Positions 37,972-46,230 are shown, counted from the first letter of the stretch. The stretch is DNA of 64,000 nt from Bacteroidota bacterium (GCA_016713765.1 JADJON010000003.1:124001-188000); one strand, 5' to 3'. Numbers and translations are program-made. Notes: generated by a model not told the origin, from the letters alone.

Positions 37972-38784
37972 ATGGCTGAAAAGATCACAGAAAAAGATTC
38001 CCCCTACCGCAATCTCGACGAATTGCCGGTATATGACCTTCTTACGGCCATTAACAAAGAGGATCAAACGGTTCCGCTTGCGATTGAGAAGATCCTGCAT
38101 CGCATCGAGACGGTAGTCATTTTGATCACGGAAAAGATGCGAAAAGGCGGCCGACTCTTCTACCTCGGCGCCGGGACCAGTGGTCGCCTCGGGATAGTCG
38201 ATGCATCGGAACTCCCTCCAACCTATGGTCTGGAACACGGGCGGGTGATCGGACTTATAGCCGGCGGAGATGCCGCCATTCGGAAGGCCGTCGAATTCGC
38301 GGAAGATGATCCTGAAAAAGGCTGGAACGATCTGCAACAGCATGATATCTGTCCGGACGATGTGGTGATCGGCATTGCCGCATCAGGAACTACACCTTAC
38401 GTGGTAGGCGCTTTGGAACGCTGCAAACAAAACCAGATCCTGACCATCGCGATCGCCTGCAACCCCGGAACACCCGTAGCCAAGGCGGCGCACTACCCGA
38501 TCGAAATCATCGTCGGGCCGGAAGTCGTTACGGGTAGCACCCGGATGAAAGCCGGAACAGCACAGAAACTCGTGCTGAATATGATCTCCACCTCAGTCAT
38601 GGTCCAACTCGGCCGCGTACAGGGAAACCAGATGGTCGACATGCAACTCACCAATAACAAGCTGATCACCCGCGGAACGAAAATGCTGATGAACGCCCTC
38701 AACATCAACGCGATCGAGGCCGGCGACTTGTTGAACAAATTTGGCTCAGTTCGGAAAGCACTGGCACATTACAGGCGTGATTGA
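37972..38784 (+). CDS. murQ: N-acetylmuramic acid 6-phosphate etherase
   Basis: 270 residues, slightly shorter than E. coli MurQ (298). Cleaves the D-lactyl ether of MurNAc-6-phosphate to give GlcNAc-6-phosphate during peptidoglycan recycling. SIS-domain sugar phosphate fold: FYLGAGTSGRLGIVDASELP with the catalytic Glu in ASELPPT, GIAASGTTPYVVGAL, and GPEVVTGSTRMKAGTAQKL. The C-terminal three-helix tail is trimmed to about 45 residues. No MurP phosphotransferase or AnmK kinase gene is next to it, so the source of the phosphorylated substrate lies elsewhere in the genome. Confidence 0.95.
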   Translation: MAEKITEKDSPYRNLDELPVYDLLTAINKEDQTVPLAIEKILHRIETVVILITEKMRKGGRLFYLGAGTSGRLGIVDASELPPTYGLEHGRVIGLIAGGDAAIRKAVEFAEDDPEKGWNDLQQHDICPDDVVIGIAASGTTPYVVGALERCKQNQILTIAIACNPGTPVAKAAHYPIEIIVGPEVVTGSTRMKAGTAQKLVLNMISTSVMVQLGRVQGNQMVDMQLTNNKLITRGTKMLMNALNINAIEAGDLLNKFGSVRKALAHYRRD

Positions 38785-38813
38785 TCGGACGTTCTGCTCC
38801 CGCTGATTTTTTG

Positions 38814-38821
38814 TAAATTAG
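38814..38821 (+). promoter_or_regulatory. Weak -7 element before the 38830 gene
   Basis: TAAATTAG (7 of 8 counting the free positions), eight bases before the ATG. Confidence 0.35.
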
Positions 38822-38829
38822 CGGTAGTC

Positions 38830-39399
38830 ATGCAGGATATTGAACCGTTCTACAATTGGTCGGGGTATTACTCCGCGGCCCAAGACGAACGATCCCCTTT
38901 TTATGGCACCGAGTATAGCGAGTTCGAATACACGAACACGGTTTACAACTATTACATTCATCCGCAATGGGACCAATTCGGATCCAATACGCTATACCTC
39001 AAGATCCTTTTCGCAGAATATGAACGCGGCTTCGCGATCATTGAACTGATCGGTGAATGGAACGACGCCTTGTACAACGACATCATGTTCCTCAAACGCG
39101 ATGTCATTGAATCCATGCTGGGAGAAGGCATCAACAAGTTCATCCTCATCGGTGAAAACGTGCTCAATTTTCATGGCTCCGACGATTGCTACTATGAAGA
39201 ATGGTTTCAGGAAGTGGAGGACGGATGGATCGCGTTCGTCAACTTTCGCGAGCACGTCGCGAAAGAAATGAACCGCTTCAACCTCGATTATTACACGATC
39301 AGCGGAGGCGAGTTGAGTGAACTGAACTGGCGGAACTTCCTTCCGCAGGAACTATTCAAGAAGATCGACGGCATCATTCGCCATCGCTTGGTCAGTTGA
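38830..39399 (+). CDS. Conserved-looking cytoplasmic protein of unknown function
   Basis: 189 residues with no signal peptide or membrane segment. The composition is unusual: very rich in Tyr, Trp, Phe, Glu and Asp, especially the first 60 residues (FYNWSGYYSAAQDERSPFYG, NYYIHPQWDQFGSNTLYLK). The middle part alternates strands and helices (LYLKILFAEYERGFAIIELI, KFILIGENVLNFHGSDDCYY), reminiscent of a small alpha/beta fold. I recognise no catalytic motif. It sits between murQ and the RlpA-like gene on the same strand, with its own weak promoter element. Clean coding sequence and strong aromatic spacing argue that it is a real gene. Confidence 0.75.
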   Translation: MQDIEPFYNWSGYYSAAQDERSPFYGTEYSEFEYTNTVYNYYIHPQWDQFGSNTLYLKILFAEYERGFAIIELIGEWNDALYNDIMFLKRDVIESMLGEGINKFILIGENVLNFHGSDDCYYEEWFQEVEDGWIAFVNFREHVAKEMNRFNLDYYTISGGELSELNWRNFLPQELFKKIDGIIRHRLVS

Positions 39400-39439
39400 T
39401 TTGTCAAGGGCTGCAGGATTGAGTAACTTGAGCCTCGCC

Positions 39440-40141
39440 GTGCATCCCCTCTTCCTTTTACACTATCTATTCATCCTCCTTCAGCAACCGGGCTTATCAT
39501 CCGTCATCGCTGCAGGAGATTCCGCTTCGCAAGCGGGGAAAGCTTCCTTCTATCACGACCGGTTTCACGGACAGGAAACCAGCAACGGAGAATACTATGA
39601 CAAAGGCGACTTCACAGCCGCTCACCGCAATCTACCGTTCAACAGCATCGTACTTGTAACAAACAAGAAGACCGGCCGATCGGCGATCGTCCGCATCAAC
39701 GACCGTGGCCCGTTCGTGAAGAGTCGCATCATCGACTTGTCGCGCGCTGCCGCCAACAAGCTGGGCATGGTTCCCTTTGGGGTCGTACCGGTCACGATCC
39801 GGCAACTGAGCCTGTTCGACCGAATCCCCTTGTCCGATTCTCTCATGCAGGACGGAGAGGTCTGGGACGTATTCGGGCAGAAAGTCGAACTGGGAAGCGA
39901 CTATCTGCAGGTTTGGTCAACAGAACACTGGAAGCACGCCTTCTACATGGCCACCCAGATCAGCCTGGAGTACCACCTGTCCGAAGTTTATATCCTCGTT
40001 GACGGCCCGCAGGAACATCGAAACTATCGTGTCCTCGCTTCAGAACCGCCGGATCCGAAAGAGCGAAAAGCCCTGGAATCTAAATTGAGGAATGACGGAT
40101 TCGTGCAGCTAAAACAGTGGCCCGGAATCAGGAAGCCTTGA
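39440..40141 (+). CDS. RlpA-like septal lytic transglycosylase, DPBB domain with SPOR-like tail
   Basis: 233 residues from GTG at 39440, where a hydrophobic signal (HPLFLLHYLFILLQQ) begins. A TTG at 39401 is the alternative. The double-psi beta-barrel domain (about 45-130) has the RlpA signatures GKASFYHDRFHGQETSNGE, AAHRNLPFNSIVLVTN, VRINDRGPFVKSRIIDLS and AANKLGM. The catalytic Asp of RlpA lies in INDRGPF. The C-terminal 75 residues (SEVYILVDGPQEHRNYRVLA, ERKALESKLRNDGFVQLK) resemble a SPOR domain that binds denuded glycan at the septum. The probable role is cleaving glycan strands during division. Confidence 0.88.
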   Translation: MHPLFLLHYLFILLQQPGLSSVIAAGDSASQAGKASFYHDRFHGQETSNGEYYDKGDFTAAHRNLPFNSIVLVTNKKTGRSAIVRINDRGPFVKSRIIDLSRAAANKLGMVPFGVVPVTIRQLSLFDRIPLSDSLMQDGEVWDVFGQKVELGSDYLQVWSTEHWKHAFYMATQISLEYHLSEVYILVDGPQEHRNYRVLASEPPDPKERKALESKLRNDGFVQLKQWPGIRKP

Positions 40142-40574
40142 TCAGTCCCGCAACTTTCTGGTCGATCACCAGCGTCATATCCGACGGAACAAGACCGTGA
40201 ATGGATTTCCATCGAAAGACCTGCGCGTTCTCCGTGTACGTCACGAAATCGAACGGCCGGTCACGCGTTTCCATCCTGAATTCTTCCAGCGGTCGCATAC
40301 GGTAATAGATGCTCATCACCTGGATCTGAGGATCAAAGGCGGACGGCACAAAAAAATCGGTTGTGTACAAATGATCCAAAACCTCGAACCGATGACCGGT
40401 CTCCTCCATCATTTCACGCTCGAGGCACTCCCGGGTACCTTCACCGAATTCGAGGCCCCCGCCGGGGAACTTGGTCACTTCCCGTCCGTAAATGAACTCG
40501 TCGCTCAACAGGACTTCTTCCCGTTCGTTGATGTATATGCCGTAAACACGGATCACGAATCGTTTACTCACCAT
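40128..40574 (-). CDS. Nudix hydrolase
   Basis: 148 residues from MVSKRFVIRVYGIYINEREE. The Nudix box is complete: GGGLEFGEGTRECLEREMME followed by ETGHRF, matching GX5EX7REUXEEXGU. It hydrolyses a nucleoside diphosphate linked to some other moiety, but the substrate cannot be named. The start nine codons downstream of the longest frame is preferred because conserved sequence begins there and a TATTTTCG element lies just before it. The gene overlaps the 3' end of the convergent RlpA-like gene by 14 bases. Confidence 0.88.
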   Translation of the reverse strand: MVSKRFVIRVYGIYINEREEVLLSDEFIYGREVTKFPGGGLEFGEGTRECLEREMMEETGHRFEVLDHLYTTDFFVPSAFDPQIQVMSIYYRMRPLEEFRMETRDRPFDFVTYTENAQVFRWKSIHGLVPSDMTLVIDQKVAGLIKAS

Positions 40575-40621
40575 ACAAAGTAACCGAAAATACCCGATCA
40601 AGTTTTACATAGACATTCCCT

Positions 40622-40629
40622 TAACTTTG
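40622..40629 (+). promoter_or_regulatory. -7 promoter element of the geranylgeranyl-reductase-like gene
   Basis: TAACTTTG, a perfect match, ending four bases before the GTG at 40634. It implies a leaderless mRNA starting at or next to a GTG. Confidence 0.6.
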
Positions 40630-40633
40630 ACCA

Positions 40634-41887
40634 GTGGGACATTCGTCATCTGAACACTTTCCGGTTGTGATACTCGGAGCCGGTCCAGCCGGTTCCGGTA
40701 CAGCTCTGGCACTGGCGCGGCAGGGCATCCGGCATCTGCTGGTTGACAAGGCGGTCTTCCCCCGCGATAAGATCTGTGGCGACGCCCTGAGCGGTAAAGT
40801 CGTGCAGGTACTGCGGAATCTGGATCCGGAGTGGATCAACGAACTTGCTTCGAATCAGTCCGAATTCGTTGGCAGTTATGGTGTCCGATTCGTTTCGCCG
40901 GGCGGACATGCCGTGGATATCCCGTTCAGTTCCAACCTGGCTTCCCTGAAACATCCACCTGGTTTCCTTTCACGCCGTCTGCACTTTGATGCCTGGCTGT
41001 TGAAAAAACTCGATGCCACCTACACGACCTTTCGACAAGGATGGGAAGCGAAATCCCTCCGCGTAACCCCGGAACAGGCTGAAATCACCTTCCATCAAGA
41101 TGGCCAGGAACATGTCGTAACGGCCGATGTGGTGGTCGGCGCTGACGGAGACCGTTCGCTGGTCAACCGCGAATTGAATACCCGCACCATAGACCCGGGT
41201 CATTATTGTGCCGGCATCCGTGCTTATTACCGGAATGTGCAGGGCTTACACGCCGACCATTTCATCGAGTTGCATTTTTTAAAGGAGTTTCTCCCTGGTT
41301 ACCTCTGGATCTTCCCTATGGCTAACGGTATGGCGAATGTGGGTGTCGGCATGTTAAGCAGCGAGGTCTCCCACAGGAGAATTGACCTGAAAGCCATGAT
41401 GCAGCATGCGATCCGACAGCATCCGGAACTGCATGCGCGATTCGCTCACGCCGAATTGGAAGGCGATGTACGTGGCTGGGGGCTGCCCCTGGGCTCCGTT
41501 CGCAGGAAACTGTCGGGCAACCGCATGATGCTCACCGGTGATGCTGCTTCACTCATCGATCCATTTACCGGAGAAGGGATCGGCAACGCCATGCTGAGCG
41601 GGGAAGTCGCTGCTGGTATACTGCATAAAGCCTTTGCGCAAGGCGAATTCGACTCAACCTCCCTGGCTGCTTATGATGCGGAAATTTATCGGCGCCTGTG
41701 GCCGGAGATCCGGCTAAGTCGCCGGATGCAACAACTCAGCAGGCAAGCCTGGCTCTTTGATCTGGTCGTACGCAAAGCGAAGAAGAACCCAACCCTGCGG
41801 GAAACCATCACGTGCATGTTCGAGGACATCGATCTTCGCGACCGATTCCGTTCTCCGTCATTCTACTTTAAATTGCTGTTCCAATGA
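40634..41887 (+). CDS. FAD-dependent oxidoreductase, geranylgeranyl reductase family
   Basis: 417 residues, GTG start. FAD-binding N-terminus VVILGAGPAGSGTALALARQ with GxGxxG, the second family motif FPRDKICGDALSGKVVQVL, DVVVGADGDRSLVNREL, and the C-terminal FAD motif MLTGDAASLIDPFTGEGIGN. This group reduces isoprenoid chains of lipids or quinones (geranylgeranyl reductase-like), though many Bacteroidota members are of unknown substrate. The stop codon overlaps the ATG of the next gene (ATGA), so the pair is translationally coupled. The start is fixed by the promoter element four bases upstream. Confidence 0.88.
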   Translation: MGHSSSEHFPVVILGAGPAGSGTALALARQGIRHLLVDKAVFPRDKICGDALSGKVVQVLRNLDPEWINELASNQSEFVGSYGVRFVSPGGHAVDIPFSSNLASLKHPPGFLSRRLHFDAWLLKKLDATYTTFRQGWEAKSLRVTPEQAEITFHQDGQEHVVTADVVVGADGDRSLVNRELNTRTIDPGHYCAGIRAYYRNVQGLHADHFIELHFLKEFLPGYLWIFPMANGMANVGVGMLSSEVSHRRIDLKAMMQHAIRQHPELHARFAHAELEGDVRGWGLPLGSVRRKLSGNRMMLTGDAASLIDPFTGEGIGNAMLSGEVAAGILHKAFAQGEFDSTSLAAYDAEIYRRLWPEIRLSRRMQQLSRQAWLFDLVVRKAKKNPTLRETITCMFEDIDLRDRFRSPSFYFKLLFQ

Positions 41888-42333
41888 AGCGAATTGCGGT
41901 TGTACGCTCGATTGGCTTCCTGGCGTTGTTGCTAACGTCCAGATTGATTCATGCACAAAACACCGGGGATCCCGATCGTCCTTACAAGAACCAGCAACCA
42001 CACGGAAAGTGGACGATCTGGTCGGATAGCCTGAAAACGAAGATCGAAAGCACTGGTAAGTATCGGAACGGAAAGGAGCGGGGTACTTGGCGATACTTCA
42101 GTCCGACAGGGCAACTTTTAAAGAAAGAACACTACCGTGCCAAGTTTATCCAGACCCGGTACTACCACGAAAATGGGAAGCGAAAGAGCAGTGGAAAAGC
42201 GAGGCTGACCATGGAGGAAGAGTACATCCACTATTTCGTCGATGGCAAGTGGAAAGAATTCGACAGCCGTGGAAAGCGATTAGCTACCGTCTGGTACAAC
42301 AAAGGCGAAGAGATCCGACGCGAAGACCGCTGA
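41884..42333 (+). CDS. Secreted MORN/YwqK-like repeat protein
   Basis: 149 residues. Signal peptide MKRIAVVRSIGFLALLLTSR to about IHA. The mature part consists of short repeats of the MORN/YwqK type: HGKWTIWSDSLKTKIESTGK, YRNGKERGTWRYFSPTGQLL and YYHENGKRKSSGKARL. Such proteins are annotated as toxin-antitoxin YwqK-like, but nothing here indicates a toxin. Because of the 4-base overlap with the oxidoreductase gene, it may be a periplasmic partner of that lipid or quinone pathway. That is inference from coupling only. Confidence 0.75.
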   Translation: MKRIAVVRSIGFLALLLTSRLIHAQNTGDPDRPYKNQQPHGKWTIWSDSLKTKIESTGKYRNGKERGTWRYFSPTGQLLKKEHYRAKFIQTRYYHENGKRKSSGKARLTMEEEYIHYFVDGKWKEFDSRGKRLATVWYNKGEEIRREDR

Positions 42334-42340
42334 ACCGGGC

Positions 42341-42943
42341 TTACTTTTTCTCCGCCGCATATGCCTTATTCAGCCCATCGACCACTTGTTGTGTGATGTC
42401 AAGACTATCGTTGGCAAAGAGGATGCCGCCTCCTTTCTGATAGCCCAAGACGAAATTGACATTCTTATCGCTAATGTATGTCCGAAGAAATGCCGTTAGC
42501 CGGTTGAAGAGCTCTTCCGTCGATTTAGCCTGCTCATCATCCAATTGCGCCAGCAATTTTTCCCGGCGATCCATCAGCGATTGCTGCTTCATCATCAACT
42601 CTTCTTCTTTTTTCTGCCTTTCCTGATCGGTCATGCCGACCGCCTGCTGTTGGTATAACTGGATCGAGGCATCCAGTCGCTCCTTCTCCGTGGAAAGTTC
42701 ACTTCTGATCTTCTCCTGTCGGGCATCCAGTTGATTCCGTTTTTCCGTGAAGTAATCGTACTGGTCAAGCAATGTATCCGAATTCAGGAATAGAATACCG
42801 CCTGATTGCTGGGAAGCCGCAGGAAGCGCGAGGGGCTTAACCTCCTCCGTTACCGCTCCGCTCTTGGATGAATAATGGAGGTAATAGAGGTACGCTACCG
42901 CTAATGTCAGGACAATATTCAGGAGCAGTGAAAATTGCTTCAT
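42341..42943 (-). CDS. OmpH/Skp family periplasmic chaperone-like protein
   Basis: 200 residues from MKQFSLLLNIVLTLAVAYLY (signal anchor). The body is a long helical hairpin: RNQLDARQEKIRSELSTEKE, LYQQQAVGMTDQERQKKEEE and REKLLAQLDDEQAKSTEELF, the tentacle region of Skp. The end ADGL-like segment is replaced by SLDITQQVVDGLNKAYAAEK, typical of the OmpH family. It has an uncleaved-looking N-terminal helix rather than a clean signal peptide, so it may remain tethered to the inner membrane. A role in holding unfolded outer-membrane proteins is inferred. A TATCTTTG promoter element lies 18 bases before the ATG. It is convergent with the MORN-like gene. Confidence 0.85.
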   Translation of the reverse strand: MKQFSLLLNIVLTLAVAYLYYLHYSSKSGAVTEEVKPLALPAASQQSGGILFLNSDTLLDQYDYFTEKRNQLDARQEKIRSELSTEKERLDASIQLYQQQAVGMTDQERQKKEEELMMKQQSLMDRREKLLAQLDDEQAKSTEELFNRLTAFLRTYISDKNVNFVLGYQKGGGILFANDSLDITQQVVDGLNKAYAAEKK

Positions 42944-42960
42944 TTCCGAAGGATTTTGGG

Positions 42961-42968
42961 CAAAGATA
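42961..42968 (-). promoter_or_regulatory. -7 promoter element of the Skp-like gene
   Basis: TATCTTTG on the minus strand, a perfect match, 17 bases between it and the ATG at 42943. It supports that start over a longer in-frame one. Confidence 0.55.
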
Positions 42969-43050
42969 GCCGAAATCAATGCCATTAACCGATGATTTCA
43001 TTTGAAAAACAAGGTTAGAACCGCTTATTTTACGAGTCTAAATCCGCACT

Positions 43051-43965
43051 ATGCGTTTCCGCTCCTTTTATCACCTTCTGCTGGCCGGCCTGTTGTTGAG
43101 TAGCTGCAATAAAGAGGAAGGTGTTCTTGAAAATCCCGGCAACCTGCCGCCGATCTCCCCGGTACCCGCTTCGTTCAAACAGAACGTCCTGATCGAGCAA
43201 TTCACCCAGGCCGGAAACGGTCTTTGTCCTGCTTCGCACCTGATCGTCGACAGTTTGGTGACCTTCAATCCAGGACGCGTATGGGCGGCGAGTATTCACG
43301 TTGGGGATCCTATGGTGGATTCCTCGATTACCAATCTGTTGACCGGGGCTAATTACCTCGATACGCTGTTCAATCCGTCGTCCTTTTATCCTTCCGGCAT
43401 GTTGAACCGGACAGTCACCGACTTCAGCGACATCTTTCCAACATTCTGGCCAGCCAATGTAAATGCGGCTTTAGGCGCTATCCCACGCTGCGGTCTTGCG
43501 CTCGAGGCCAGTGATGTCACCGGCAATACGTTGAAGCTCGCGGTACACGTTGGTTTTTCCGACGACCTGCTTGGCGACTACCGCCTGCATGTTTTCCTTG
43601 TCCAGGATGCCATTCAGACCTCGGATACGACCTACGATCAACAAAACGCTTTCAGCCAGTACGGTACTTCCCCGGACCCTGCCTCACCTTACTATCTTGA
43701 TACCACCTATCTGCGCAACTATCGTCATGAATACGTGCTCAAGCGCATCGCCACCGATGCAGGACTGGCCGGCGATATCATTCCGCAGAATCTCATGAGC
43801 AGCGGGAACGAATTCGTTCGTACGTACACGATCAGTCTGACGGGCATTAACCGGTCCAACACGCGTGTCATTGCTTTCGTCGACAAATACGGCACCAGCG
43901 GCACCACGCACCGGATCGAAAATGTGAAGGCTTGCTACATCGGCGAAGCAGTCGACTGGAACTAA
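43051..43965 (+). CDS. Omp28-related outer-membrane lipoprotein
   Basis: 304 residues. Lipoprotein signal MRFRSFYHLLLAGLLLSSC (Cys19). The segment FKQNVLIEQFTQAGNGLCPA followed by SHLIVDSLV matches the Omp28/thioredoxin-like entry region, where other members have a CxxC-type motif (usually GxxCxxCP). Here only one Cys remains (GLCP), so redox activity is unlikely. Later blocks include LRNYRHEYVLKRIATDAG and TRVIAFVDKYGTSG. Such proteins are outer-membrane lipoproteins of unknown role in Bacteroidota. It is followed six bases later by the O-methyltransferase gene. Confidence 0.82.
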   Translation: MRFRSFYHLLLAGLLLSSCNKEEGVLENPGNLPPISPVPASFKQNVLIEQFTQAGNGLCPASHLIVDSLVTFNPGRVWAASIHVGDPMVDSSITNLLTGANYLDTLFNPSSFYPSGMLNRTVTDFSDIFPTFWPANVNAALGAIPRCGLALEASDVTGNTLKLAVHVGFSDDLLGDYRLHVFLVQDAIQTSDTTYDQQNAFSQYGTSPDPASPYYLDTTYLRNYRHEYVLKRIATDAGLAGDIIPQNLMSSGNEFVRTYTISLTGINRSNTRVIAFVDKYGTSGTTHRIENVKACYIGEAVDWN

Positions 43966-43971
43966 ACCGGC

Positions 43972-44616
43972 ATGGATTTCCTCCCAGTAGAGCTTGCCGA
44001 ATACGTGGCAGCTCATACTTCTCCTGAACCTGACTACCTGCAGGAACTCAACCGGGAGACCTGGAGCAAGGTGCTGATGCCCCGCATGCTGTCGGGACAT
44101 GTACAAGGTCGCTTCCTGTCCATGCTCAGTCGCATGGTGCGCCCACGCCGTATCCTGGAGATCGGCACGTACACCGGTTATTCGGCGCTTTGTCTGGCGG
44201 AGGGCTTGGCGGATGGAGGAGTGCTCGAGACGATCGACATCAACGATGAATTGACACCCATGGTCCGTCGCTATATTCAGCGGGCCGGATTCGAAGACCG
44301 CATCCGGCTCCATTGCGGCAACGCGATGGAAGTCATTCCGCAGATCGAGGGAATGTTCGATCTGGTGTTCATTGATGCGGACAAACGGAATTATCCGAAC
44401 TATTATCGACTGGTGCGCGAACGCATGCAACCGGGTGGTTGGATCCTGGCTGACAATGTCCTGTGGAGTGGTAAAATTGTTCAACCTCAGGAAAAGATGG
44501 ATGCCGACACCCGGGCGCTGGCAGCATTCAACGATGCCGTGCATGCAGATCCGCAGGCCGATCATTTTCTAGCCCCGATCCGGGATGGAATCCTGATTAT
44601 TCGCATGCGGAATTAA
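43972..44616 (+). CDS. Class I O-methyltransferase (caffeoyl-CoA OMT-like)
   Basis: 214 residues, the usual length for this family. Motif I is ILEIGTYTGYSALCLAEGL, with MFDLVFIDADKRNYPNYYRL as the metal- and SAM-binding segment and GGWILADNVLWSGKI near the C-terminus. The enzyme is a cation-dependent catechol-type O-methyltransferase with unknown acceptor. The six-base gap to the preceding lipoprotein gene suggests one operon, but the functions do not point to a common pathway. Confidence 0.92.
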   Translation: MDFLPVELAEYVAAHTSPEPDYLQELNRETWSKVLMPRMLSGHVQGRFLSMLSRMVRPRRILEIGTYTGYSALCLAEGLADGGVLETIDINDELTPMVRRYIQRAGFEDRIRLHCGNAMEVIPQIEGMFDLVFIDADKRNYPNYYRLVRERMQPGGWILADNVLWSGKIVQPQEKMDADTRALAAFNDAVHADPQADHFLAPIRDGILIIRMRN

Positions 44617-44628
44617 ACCGAAGGATAT

Positions 44629-44636
44629 TATCTTCG
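44629..44636 (+). promoter_or_regulatory. -7 element of the Spy/LTXXQ-like gene
   Basis: TATCTTCG (7 of 8 counting the free positions), 23 bases before the ATG at 44660. Confidence 0.4.
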
Positions 44637-44659
44637 TCAAACCCGCAATTCCAACGACC

Positions 44660-45067
44660 ATGAAAAACCGGACGATCCTGCTGCTTGCCGGCGCATTATT
44701 CATCGCGACCTCTGCCTTTTCACAACAAGGCGGCCCGCGCAACGAGATGACCAAAGAGCAACGCGCCGAACATTCATCACAACGGATGAAAGCGCAGTTA
44801 GGCCTGACCGACGAGCAAACTCAGAAGATCTACGATGTGATGCTGAAACGGGAAGAGCAGTTGGTCAACAACCGGGATGCCATGCGCCAGCGGCGGGAAG
44901 AAATGGACAAACAACTCATCCAGATCCTGACGCCCGAGCAATTCGACAAATATCAGCAAAACAGGATGGAGCGTCGGGAGAAGATGAAAGACCGTCGCCG
45001 TGGCCAGCAGGGTCCACCGGCAAGCAAGATGCAGGAACCGGCTCCAGTTACACCAGAAAAGAACTAG
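44660..45067 (+). CDS. Small secreted helical protein, DUF4890/Spy-like
   Basis: 135 residues. Signal peptide MKNRTILLLAGALFIATSAF, cleaved near FSQQ. The mature part is an Arg, Glu, Gln and Met-rich helical protein: LGLTDEQTQKIYDVMLKREE and ILTPEQFDKYQQNRMERREK, two LTxxQ-type motifs as in the Spy/CpxP group and the Bacteroidota DUF4890 family. It is probably a periplasmic stress or metal-responsive chaperone, but this is a family-level guess. An intrinsic terminator follows six bases after the stop. Confidence 0.78.
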   Translation: MKNRTILLLAGALFIATSAFSQQGGPRNEMTKEQRAEHSSQRMKAQLGLTDEQTQKIYDVMLKREEQLVNNRDAMRQRREEMDKQLIQILTPEQFDKYQQNRMERREKMKDRRRGQQGPPASKMQEPAPVTPEKN

Positions 45068-45072
45068 TTTCC

Positions 45073-45100
45073 AGCCCCGCTTTAGCGGGGCTTTTTATTT
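45073..45100 (+). terminator. Intrinsic terminator
   Basis: AGCCCCGC, loop TTTA, GCGGGGCT, then TTTTATTT: a perfect 8-bp GC-rich stem and T-run directly behind the small secreted protein gene. Confidence 0.9.
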
Positions 45101-45119
45101 CGGGTTGCCAGGCTAGCTG

Positions 45120-45127
45120 TATCTTCG
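45120..45127 (+). promoter_or_regulatory. -7 element of the threonine aldolase gene
   Basis: TATCTTCG, the same sequence as the element before 44660, 17 bases between it and the ATG at 45145. Confidence 0.45.
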
Positions 45128-45144
45128 TCATACAAGACCCTCCT

Positions 45145-46182
45145 ATGACGAAAGAACCGATCATCGATCTGCGCAGTGACACCGTCACCAAACCGACACC
45201 CGGCATGCTGGAGGCCATGTTCTCCGCTGAAGTCGGCGACGATGTATTCGGAGAAGACCCGACCGTCCGCCGCCTGGAGGAACGATCGGCCAGAATCTTT
45301 GGCAAAGAAGCCGCCCTGTTTTGTCCATCGGGTACGATGGCGAACCAGATCGCACTTCGGCTCCACACCGAATTGCAGGACGAAGTGATCTGCGACAAAC
45401 TTGCCCACATTTATTACTACGAAGGAGGAGGTCCGGCGGCCAATTCCGGAGTATCGCTTCGAATGGTCGAGGGTGACCGTGGCCGACTTACGCCTGAATT
45501 GGTTCGGCAGAATATCAATGATCCGGACAACTACCATTTGCCGCGTACACGTATGGTGTGGCTGGAGAATACCAGCAACAAAGGCGGTGGCAGTTATTAC
45601 GATGTGAACGGGATGCGCGCGGTCACCGACTTGGCCAGGAGTTACGGTTTAAGCACGCATCTTGACGGAGCACGGATCTTCCATGCGCTCACGGAGAGTG
45701 GTGATCAGCCACAGGCTGTCGGCGCATGCTTCGACAGCGTCACCTTCTGCTTGTCGAAAGGACTGGGTGCGCCGATTGGGTCGATGATCGTCGGAAGTCG
45801 GGAGCTGATGAACAAAGCGAAACGCATCCGCAAAGTATTCGGAGGCAATATGCGTCAGGCGGGTTTCCTGGCTGCTGCCGGTTTGTACGCGCTTGACCAC
45901 CATGTTGATCGCTTGAAGGAGGATCATCAGCGCGCCCGCCGGATCGCGGAAGCATTACACGCGGTGCCATATGTGGAGTCACTCCTGCCCGTAGACACGA
46001 ATCTTCTTGTATTTCGTCTGGTACCGACGCTACCCCTTGAGGTATTCCTGCGCAAGCTGGAAGAAGCGGGAATCCGTGCCGTGAAATTCGGGGAGCAGAC
46101 CGTACGGATGGTGACGCATCTAGACATTCAAGACTGGATGATAGAGCGGGTCGTGAAGGTGTTGGGAAGCATCCGGTCATGA
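45145..46182 (+). CDS. Low-specificity L-threonine aldolase
   Basis: 345 residues. PLP enzyme cleaving L-threonine or allo-threonine to glycine and acetaldehyde. Begins MTKEPIIDLRSDTVTKPTPG, the hallmark start. PLP Lys lies in FCLSKGLGAPIGS. Other conserved blocks are VGDDVFGEDPTVRRLEE, FCPSGTMANQIALRLH, LENTSNKGGGSYYDVNGM and STHLDGARIFHA, in which the Asp contacts the PLP nitrogen. It lies between the small secreted protein gene and the rRNA operon, and its 3' end faces the convergent 5S gene with a strong hairpin between. Confidence 0.95.
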   Translation: MTKEPIIDLRSDTVTKPTPGMLEAMFSAEVGDDVFGEDPTVRRLEERSARIFGKEAALFCPSGTMANQIALRLHTELQDEVICDKLAHIYYYEGGGPAANSGVSLRMVEGDRGRLTPELVRQNINDPDNYHLPRTRMVWLENTSNKGGGSYYDVNGMRAVTDLARSYGLSTHLDGARIFHALTESGDQPQAVGACFDSVTFCLSKGLGAPIGSMIVGSRELMNKAKRIRKVFGGNMRQAGFLAAAGLYALDHHVDRLKEDHQRARRIAEALHAVPYVESLLPVDTNLLVFRLVPTLPLEVFLRKLEEAGIRAVKFGEQTVRMVTHLDIQDWMIERVVKVLGSIRS

Positions 46183-46230
46183 AGCGGCAGGACTACCCGG
46201 AAGCACGGATCAGCAAGGACTTGTATGGAC

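Noticed and set aside
41884..42333. Reading the MORN-like protein as an antitoxin of a toxin-antitoxin pair
   Set aside because: The YwqK-antitoxin name is only a family label; the protein has a signal peptide and the coupled gene is a flavoprotein, not a toxin.
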